A stretch of DNA of 37,331 nt from Candidatus Methanogaster sp. (GTDB lineage Archaea; Halobacteriota; Methanosarcinia; Methanosarcinales; Methanogasteraceae). Shown here piece by piece: positions 32,254-37,331 of this stretch (position 1 is its first letter; the number at the start of each line of letters is the position of its first letter). The position numbers were made by a program, and so were the translations under genes. The stretch is taken from NCBI GenBank assembly GCA_003194445.1, contig PQXF01000027.1, positions 1 to 37,331 of the forward strand. The letters are read 5' to 3'. Below the pieces are notes generated by a model. It was not told the DNA's origin, searched no databases, and saw only the letters and a list, made by a program, of their open reading frames with translations.

Positions 32254-33152
32254 TACTTGCCACCCCCTATCTTCTCAATCTTTGCTATGAAATCGTCGTT
32301 CTTGACATAGTTCATGTCGATACCAAGTTCCTGCGGGGTATAACCCATCCCAAGCCCAAGAAGCTGTGAATAGTGAACAATCGGCATATTAAAAACATCT
32401 CCGAACTTCTTTTCAATCTCGGTTTGACCAACATCCATCTGGAGGTGGCAGAACGGACATGCATCCACGATACAGTCAACGCCAGCTGCTTTCGCGTGTT
32501 CCAGTTTCGCTCTGGCAAGCTTGAGTGCGGTCTCGAGACTTGATGTCCGCACACCTCCGCCTGCGCCGCAGCACGCATTCTTGTCCTTGTACATCACCGA
32601 TTCCGCCCCTGTTGCTTCAACAAGCTCGTCAAAGAACGTCGGATTCTCGATACTGCCGAGATGCCGCTCTTTTGATGGCTTGATCAGGTGGCAGCCATAG
32701 TGCACGGCAACCTTCAGGTCAACAGGGTATTTGATCGATTCCTTGACCTTCTCGACACCAACGTCATCGTAGAGATACTCCATGATGTGACGCACGCGGA
32801 TCGTGCCCTTGAACTCGCGTCCGACCTCTGCAAGCACTTTGTTGACATCACTTCGGAGTTCAAGGTCTTCTTTCAGAACGTTGTTCGCATCCACGAGTGA
32901 TCCGAAGCAGCCGTTGCAGACTGTTAGCAGATCTACGCCCATCTCTTCGGATAACACAACGTTTCTGGATGCAAGCGCAAGCCATGTGAGCTTGTCGAAT
33001 GACCTGAAAACACCTGGAGCGGGACAGCATGATGCGCCCTTCAGTTCCCTGAGATGTACGCCGAGATCCTCCATCACAATCTTTGTTGCTTTCTCGATTC
33101 CAGGATACCTGTTCGGCGCGATACATCCGAGGAAGAATGATAGTTCGCTCAT
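32253..33152 (-). CDS. hdrB: HdrB: CCG-domain subunit of heterodisulfide reductase
   Basis: 299 aa, normal length. Two complete cysteine-rich CCG motifs: the first has G-C-I-A-P, G-A-S-C-C-P-A-P and C-N-G-C; the second has Y-G-C-H-L, A-C-C-G-A-G-G-G and C-P-F-C. In HdrB these hold the noncubane [4Fe-4S] clusters where the disulfide (CoM-S-S-CoB or another acceptor) is reduced. All ligands are present, so the protein should be active. Start overlaps the hdrC stop by four bases. Confidence 0.93.
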   Translation of the reverse strand: MSELSFFLGCIAPNRYPGIEKATKIVMEDLGVHLRELKGASCCPAPGVFRSFDKLTWLALASRNVVLSEEMGVDLLTVCNGCFGSLVDANNVLKEDLELRSDVNKVLAEVGREFKGTIRVRHIMEYLYDDVGVEKVKESIKYPVDLKVAVHYGCHLIKPSKERHLGSIENPTFFDELVEATGAESVMYKDKNACCGAGGGVRTSSLETALKLARAKLEHAKAAGVDCIVDACPFCHLQMDVGQTEIEKKFGDVFNMPIVHYSQLLGLGMGYTPQELGIDMNYVKNDDFIAKIEKIGGGK

Positions 33153-33676
33153 GATTGTGTCTCCGTTAGTTTATCAAACTTCGTTTTCGCAACGATCTTG
33201 TGCACCTCTTCCAGCGCATCGGGATAGTTGTGCACGGTCTCAGGGAGTTCGTTCATCCCGAGAGTCTTTCGCTTCTCCTTGTTATCATCGTTTATGGGAA
33301 CAGCATGCCCGGTCTTTGCCATCAACTGCGCAACCTTCCTGTGATTGTCGAGCATGATTCCGCTGTGCACAGCCATCGTTCTGATCTTTAAGAGAATGTC
33401 CACGTTCGGAACACCTTGCGGGCATCGCTCCTGGCACTTGTAGCAGGTCGTGCAGTTCCAGAGGTACGGATGGTTCAGAAGTTCATCCCGCATCCCGAGA
33501 TTTGCCATCCGAAGTAGCTGCCTGATGTTGTAGTTCGGCTCGTGCTCAGCCATCGTGCAGCCCGCGGTGCAGCCTGTACAGTTGAAGCATAAGATCAGTT
33601 TTTCGGCACCGGGTTCAGTCAGCACCTCGTCCTTGAATGCCTTGTCGAGGTCGCTTGTCTTGATCGTGTCACTCAT
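33149..33676 (-). CDS. hdrC: HdrC: ferredoxin-type subunit of heterodisulfide reductase
   Basis: 175 aa from the ATG with GGAGGTGA five bases upstream; an ATG eight codons earlier lies inside that RBS region. Two [4Fe-4S] motifs are visible: C-F-N-C-T-G-C-T-A-G-C and C-T-T-C-Y-K-C-Q-E-R-C-P. The protein conducts electrons from HdrA to HdrB. It overlaps the HdrD-like gene by eight bases. Confidence 0.92.
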   Translation of the reverse strand: MSDTIKTSDLDKAFKDEVLTEPGAEKLILCFNCTGCTAGCTMAEHEPNYNIRQLLRMANLGMRDELLNHPYLWNCTTCYKCQERCPQGVPNVDILLKIRTMAVHSGIMLDNHRKVAQLMAKTGHAVPINDDNKEKRKTLGMNELPETVHNYPDALEEVHKIVAKTKFDKLTETQS

Positions 33677-34754
33677 CTCCATCACCTCCATTGCTGCCAT
33701 TGCCGCCGCTTAGTTTGCGTGCCAGATACACGGTAAGATCCATCACATCAAACGGGTAATCGTGCCCGTGCTCGGAATCCTCCTCTTCCTTGAGGCAGTT
33801 TAAATGTGCAAGACACTTCGGACACGACGTGATCAGCACATCAGCGCCCGTTCTCTTTGCCTCGTCCATCCGCATGACCCGAAGCGCTTTCGTGTGGTCG
33901 TTGCAGTTCATCATCGAACTGACGCCGCAGCAGAGAGCATTTTCCTTATTGTGCTGCATCTCAACGATTTTTGCGCCGGTTGCAGCAATTGCGTTTCTGG
34001 GGGCATCATACTCGCCTGTGTGGCGTCCGAGCCTACATGCGTCGTGAATTGCAGCAGTAGCTGCGCCATTCGTGATCCCGAGATCGGCATCTGCGAGAAC
34101 CTGGCTGATGTGCTTAACCTCACAATCGAGATCGTAATCCATCAGAAACGTCCTGTAACACTCAGCACAGCTCACAACGAGGGTATCGATACCACTCTCG
34201 TTGATAAGCTTTGTATTCTCCTCTTTGAGCTTATCGAACGTCTCTTGATCCCCCTGCCAGAGCTGGTCATGCCCACAGCATTTGAGCTGCATGATTCTGG
34301 GCTCGAGCCCTGCTTTTGAGAGGAGCGTTACAGAAGACGTTGCAATCTCTCCAAAATCCACATCCAGGTCAAAGAACATGTCGTGGAAGTCCACACATCC
34401 GGGGAAGTATCCAATCCCGACCGTGTCATCACCCTCTATGAGGGTCGTTTTGCTGTTGCCAAGCCGCGTCATCAAGTCTGCCAGTTCTGTAAAGACGCCT
34501 TTATGTACGATATCTTTTGGCTCTCCTCCGATTCTCTGATCGAGGAAGAAGTCTAACAATCGCACACCCTGTGGACAAGCTGTAACGCATTGTCCGCAGG
34601 TAAGACAGTCCCAGACGTCTGTATCTGTGTCGTAGATGTTCGAATCGTAGATTGCGACTCTCGGGGAGAATCTCACAACCCTACGCACAGGACAGATGGC
34701 AGTACAGGTGCCGCACTGGTAACACACTTGAGCATTGTTCGAATTATTTGTCAC
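33669..34754 (-). CDS. HdrD-like iron-sulfur protein (fused HdrC + HdrB layout)
   Basis: 361 aa. The N-terminal ferredoxin part has C-Y-Q-C-G-T-C-T-A-I-C-P and C-L-T-C-G-Q-C-V-T-A-C-P. Two CCG domains follow, both with full ligands: G-C-V-D-F, L-K-C-C-G-H and C-A-E-C; then A-C-R-L-G, L-C-C-G-V-S and C-P-K-C. This is the HdrD arrangement, but no hdrE (cytochrome b) is adjacent. Together with separate hdrB and hdrC in the same operon it gives two potential disulfide-reducing sites. GTG start, with AGGTGA upstream. First gene of the operon. Confidence 0.88.
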   Translation of the reverse strand: MTNNSNNAQVCYQCGTCTAICPVRRVVRFSPRVAIYDSNIYDTDTDVWDCLTCGQCVTACPQGVRLLDFFLDQRIGGEPKDIVHKGVFTELADLMTRLGNSKTTLIEGDDTVGIGYFPGCVDFHDMFFDLDVDFGEIATSSVTLLSKAGLEPRIMQLKCCGHDQLWQGDQETFDKLKEENTKLINESGIDTLVVSCAECYRTFLMDYDLDCEVKHISQVLADADLGITNGAATAAIHDACRLGRHTGEYDAPRNAIAATGAKIVEMQHNKENALCCGVSSMMNCNDHTKALRVMRMDEAKRTGADVLITSCPKCLAHLNCLKEEEDSEHGHDYPFDVMDLTVYLARKLSGGNGSNGGDGDE

Positions 34755-34780
34755 CGATATTCACCTACTGCTCCGTTTGT

Positions 34781-34790
34781 TAACTTATAA
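34781..34790 (-). promoter_or_regulatory. TATA-like element of the hdr operon
   Basis: TTATAAGTTA on the minus strand lies about 27-36 bp before the GTG of the first gene, the right distance for a start very near the coding region. Confidence 0.5.
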
Positions 34791-35085
34791 CGATCATGAA
34801 ATGTTATCCATCTGCTAGCCGGAGATGGTTCATGCGAAACAAGGATTTACTCATGGGTAGTTATAGTGGATGACAAGAGAATATTAAAAGGTTTCGGAAT
34901 GTTTTGGGTGCCGAGTCTCTCCGGTGCTGATGATACTGTTTGAGCATGGTGCTGTTTCACCCTATTTCGTCCGGATTTGCGCGAATTTAACGGACAATCA
35001 CGAAAACCGACTCGATGGAAATGCATCCGGATTTTCAGATGACGTCGTGATCTCGGTCAAACATCCGGGCAAGCACGTCGGCGCA
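34791..35085. other. intergenic interval between divergent hdr operon and rnhB
   Basis: No gene, tRNA or clear repeat recognised. Frames on both strands are broken by stops. Confidence 0.5.
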
Positions 35086-35109
35086 CCTTAAATAAATTTT
35101 AACAGAGGC

Positions 35110-35126
35110 ATAAATACATTTATACC
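35110..35126 (+). promoter_or_regulatory. TATA-like region of rnhB
   Basis: ATAAATACATTTATACC ends 22 bp before the ATG chosen for rnhB. The TTTATA part lies about 26 bp upstream, which fits a leaderless transcript starting at that ATG. Confidence 0.45.
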
Positions 35127-35147
35127 TTTGCTGTGCCATCACCGATC

Positions 35148-35789
35148 ATGAAGATCGTAGGAATCGATGAAGCAGGCAAAGGTCCGGTGATCGGTCCGAT
35201 GTGCGTTGCGGGCGTACTCATAGAGGAAGAGCGGATGCATCTTATCAATGGACTCGGTCTGAAAGACTCCAAGAAACTGACTTCGAAGAGACGCGAGTTT
35301 TTTGACGAGGAGATAAAGAAGATAGTTGACGGCTGGTTTGTGCTGGAGGTGAGCGCACACCAGATCGACGAACTACGCACAGTCATGACGATGAACGAGA
35401 TCATGGTCAATGCATTTGCAAGAGTGCTTGAGAACCTGAAACCCGATCATGCATTCCTGGATGCTGCCGATGTCAACGAGGCGCGGTTCGGAAGAAACGT
35501 GCAGGGGTCATGCAAGCACCATCTCACGGTTACTGCACGGCACAAAGCCGATGCGACATACCCGATCGTTGCCGCAGCATCCATCATCGCCAAGGTGCAG
35601 CGGGATCGCGCGGTCAGGACGCTCGGGAGGGAAGTCGGGGATTTCGGCAGCGGGTATCCATCCGATCCAAAGACCATCCGGTTCATGCGGGAGTGGTTCC
35701 GAGAACACAAGAGTTTTCCGGAGTGGGTGCGGCATTCGTGGAAGACTACGAGCAACGTGGTAGCGGCGGCAGCGCAGAGAACGCTGTGA
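35148..35789 (+). CDS. rnhB: ribonuclease HII
   Basis: 213 aa from the ATG, where a leaderless transcript would begin; a GTG five codons upstream is possible. The N-terminal motif G-I-D-E-A-G-K-G-P-V-I-G-P holds the first two acidic catalytic residues; L-D-A-A-D-V-N and K-A-D-A-T-Y-P-I-V-A-A-A-S-I-I-A-K-V hold the others. The C-terminal S-G-Y-P-S-D-P-K-T and H-S-W-K-T are typical of archaeal RNase HII. The enzyme removes RNA from RNA-DNA hybrids and misincorporated ribonucleotides. Normal length and intact. Confidence 0.93.
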   Translation: MKIVGIDEAGKGPVIGPMCVAGVLIEEERMHLINGLGLKDSKKLTSKRREFFDEEIKKIVDGWFVLEVSAHQIDELRTVMTMNEIMVNAFARVLENLKPDHAFLDAADVNEARFGRNVQGSCKHHLTVTARHKADATYPIVAAASIIAKVQRDRAVRTLGREVGDFGSGYPSDPKTIRFMREWFREHKSFPEWVRHSWKTTSNVVAAAAQRTL

Positions 35790-35964
35790 TCGGACGTTTG
35801 AAGCGTTGCGCGGTACATTAGTGTGGCAGTCGGGGCGGGGGTACTTATGCAGGGCATCGACATTATGGGGGGGTGTCAGGTTCTTGGATGTTACAGTTGT
35901 CGTTGGATCGCCCACTTACAAAATAAACTCTTCCGGATTTGCCTCATGATCCATACTTCCCAAT

Positions 35965-37097
35965 TTATAGCGGCTTTAAGTTTCGATCCGGGCGTTTGCA
36001 TATCAGCGCTGCCTGTTCCAGCACGGTCTCTGTCGCCTTCTTCTGCTTGTCCGGAGGATACCCGTACTTCCGAAGTATTCGTTTGACCATCACCCGGAGC
36101 TTTGCCTGAACACTCTCTCGTAACGTCCAGTCAATCGTCAGATTGTTTCGAATAGTGTCGACAAGCTCTCGTGCGATCGTTCGCAGCGTTTCATCGCCCA
36201 GAACCGCAACAGCGCTATCATTTACCTCGAGAGCATCGTAAAAAGCAAGCTCCTCCTCACTCATATTCAGTTCGTCCCCTCTACGCCTTGCTTCGCGCAT
36301 CTCTTTTGCCAGTTCTATCAGTTCTTCGGGTGACCTGGGCAGTTTCTATACTCTTATTCTGATATCGCTTGATCGTCTTTTCCAGCATATCCGCAAAAGA
36401 CCTACTCTCTATCAGATTCGTTCTTGATCGTATCTTTATCTCGTCATTGAGGAGTTTCTTTAGGAGTTCGAGCGCAAGATTCTTATGCGGCATTCCTTTG
36501 ACTTCTGCCAAAAATTCATCGGAAAGTATCGAGATGTCCGGCTGGGGAAGCCCTGCGGCAGCAAAAATGTCTATAACTTTATCCGAGGCGATAGCTTTTG
36601 ATATAATCTGCCGGATCGCGCAAGTCCAGTTCTTCCGGTGGTCTGTCCGTTGATGCGGTGGTCTTGGCAAGACCTGCCCTTACATCCTGAAAGAATCCGA
36701 GATCATCTCGAATCTTGAGAGCGTCTTCATGTGGTACGGCAAGAGCAAACGCCTTTGATAATTCGGTAACATATCTCAAACACCGCTCCTTGCCGTCGTC
36801 CTGCTTGAGTATGTGCTCCATTGCAGCCGGAATAAGAGTCATCCGCTCTTTTGGCGTTCCGGTAAAGAATTTGGAGTGATCAAACCCATGGAAAATCGCA
36901 GACACGATCTCGTATTTTTCGAGCATCACTGCAACCGCTTCCTCCTGATCAAACGTTGTTTTGCCGCGTCCCCCGCTTCTGGTATATTCTGACAGTGACT
37001 CTTTCAACTCATGAGCTATTCCCAGATAATCAACAACAAGACCGCCGGGCTTATCCTTGAAGACGCGGTTGGCTCTTGCGATCGCCTGCATAAGTGC
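35965..37097 (-). pseudogene. hsdR: 3' part of a type I restriction subunit gene, broken
   Basis: Reading leftward the frame begins [24 protein letters not shown], the end of the HsdR helicase domain, and continues into the HsdR C-terminal region. Two single-base insertions break it. One lies near 36622 (E-L-D then [13 protein letters not shown]). The other lies in the GGG at 36328-36330 (A-Q-V-T then [14 protein letters not shown]). The last piece runs to a normal-looking end ([15 protein letters not shown]). Upstream of A-L-M the similarity stops at a TAG next to a transposase end. The nuclease and most of the motor domain are missing, and no hsdM or hsdS is in view. Confidence 0.85.
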
Positions 37098-37121
37098 CTA
37101 CCGAAAAATAACCTATCGAAA

Positions 37122-37331
37122 TCAACCCCTCCCACGCACACCAGAATCTCTTGATAATATAGAATAATTCCATTTAGGATGCAATGAGTGTGGTTGTAGT
37201 TGTAGTTGCGCCATATCGTCATCCGAAAACTTGATTCCTTTCTCATATTCTCGCTCATCTATGCGTGCTGCCACGCTCAGACCTTTGTTTGTTGTCGTAC
37301 CACCAATCAGTTTAATGACAGTTTCATAACT
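37122..37331 (-). CDS. C-terminal part of an ISAzo13-type transposase (cut by window edge)
   Basis: The minus strand enters reading [14 protein letters not shown], continues with [14 protein letters not shown] and ends H-P-K-W-N-Y-S-I followed by a short tail. This matches the C-terminus of ISAzo13-family transposases, which typically show L-I-x-x-T-T-T-x-x-G-L-x-V, then Y-x-x-G-I-K-V-S-D and W-N-Y-T-I. The N-terminus and other end of the element are outside the window. The element end should lie between this stop and the hsdR break at 37098. Confidence 0.75.
   Translation of the reverse strand, partial: SYETVIKLIGGTTTNKGLSVAARIDEREYEKGIKFSDDDMAQLQLQPHSLHPKWNYSILSRDSGVRGRG

Noticed and set aside
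34791-35085. Possible tRNA or structured RNA between the hdr operon and rnhB
   Set aside because: I found no T-loop or acceptor-stem pattern and no long inverted repeat. A covariance-model search would be needed to exclude a small RNA.

Overview
The window looks like part of an archaeal chromosome. The evidence is a HerA-type bipolar helicase, RNase HII, TATA-like elements at gene starts, GTG starts, and an Hdr/MvhD electron-bifurcation cluster with a doubled HdrA. Together with the moderate GC content and the many secreted or membrane proteins, this suggests an anaerobic euryarchaeon of the methanogen / ANME-1 / Syntropharchaeia / Archaeoglobus neighbourhood. That placement is inference; there is no rRNA or mcr gene here to test it.

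Region 1 (105-12867, all minus strand) is a decaying tandem array of exported and membrane proteins. The repeated cassette can be rebuilt in transcription order (right to left) as A (multi-pass membrane protein), B (about 53-aa ORF), C (Yip1-like), D (signal peptide + ectodomain + multi-TM), E (5-TM + ectodomain) and F (lipoprotein). There are two D, four E plus two E fragments, three F-type lipoproteins, one intact C plus three C remnants, and one intact and one broken B. Several copies have swapped or deleted domains, and tracts of near identity suggest continuing recombination. Region 2 (12864-17750, minus) continues in the same direction with a lipoprotein and three paralogous secreted beta-sandwich proteins. 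The whole run could be read from a promoter near 17825. That promoter, with the start of the first secreted gene and the 3' end of herA, is duplicated 929 bp upstream, where the second copy drives a truncated leader ORF and a winged-helix regulator.

Region 3 (18821-24583): herA points left. To its right the 5' end of argG is duplicated (134 bp, four mismatches) around a 2.7-kb AT-rich insert. The insert carries a SIR2 / TIR-like / HEPN protein and a MntA-HepT (MNT-HEPN) toxin-antitoxin pair. The complete argG now starts inside the hepT stop codon (ATGA), while its likely original leader, with a strong compound hairpin, stays with the truncated copy. A two-RCK potassium channel, a small membrane protein and a NapH-like ferredoxin follow.

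Region 4 (27644-34790): a frameshifted GyrI-like remnant, a small membrane protein and, on the minus strand, a tightly overlapping operon hdrD-like - hdrC - hdrB - hdrA (1015 aa, two FAD modules) - mvhD, ending in a terminator-like hairpin. Region 5 (34791-37331): rnhB, then the 3' part of an hsdR restriction gene broken by two frameshifts and cut at its 5' side next to an ISAzo13-type transposase that runs off the window.
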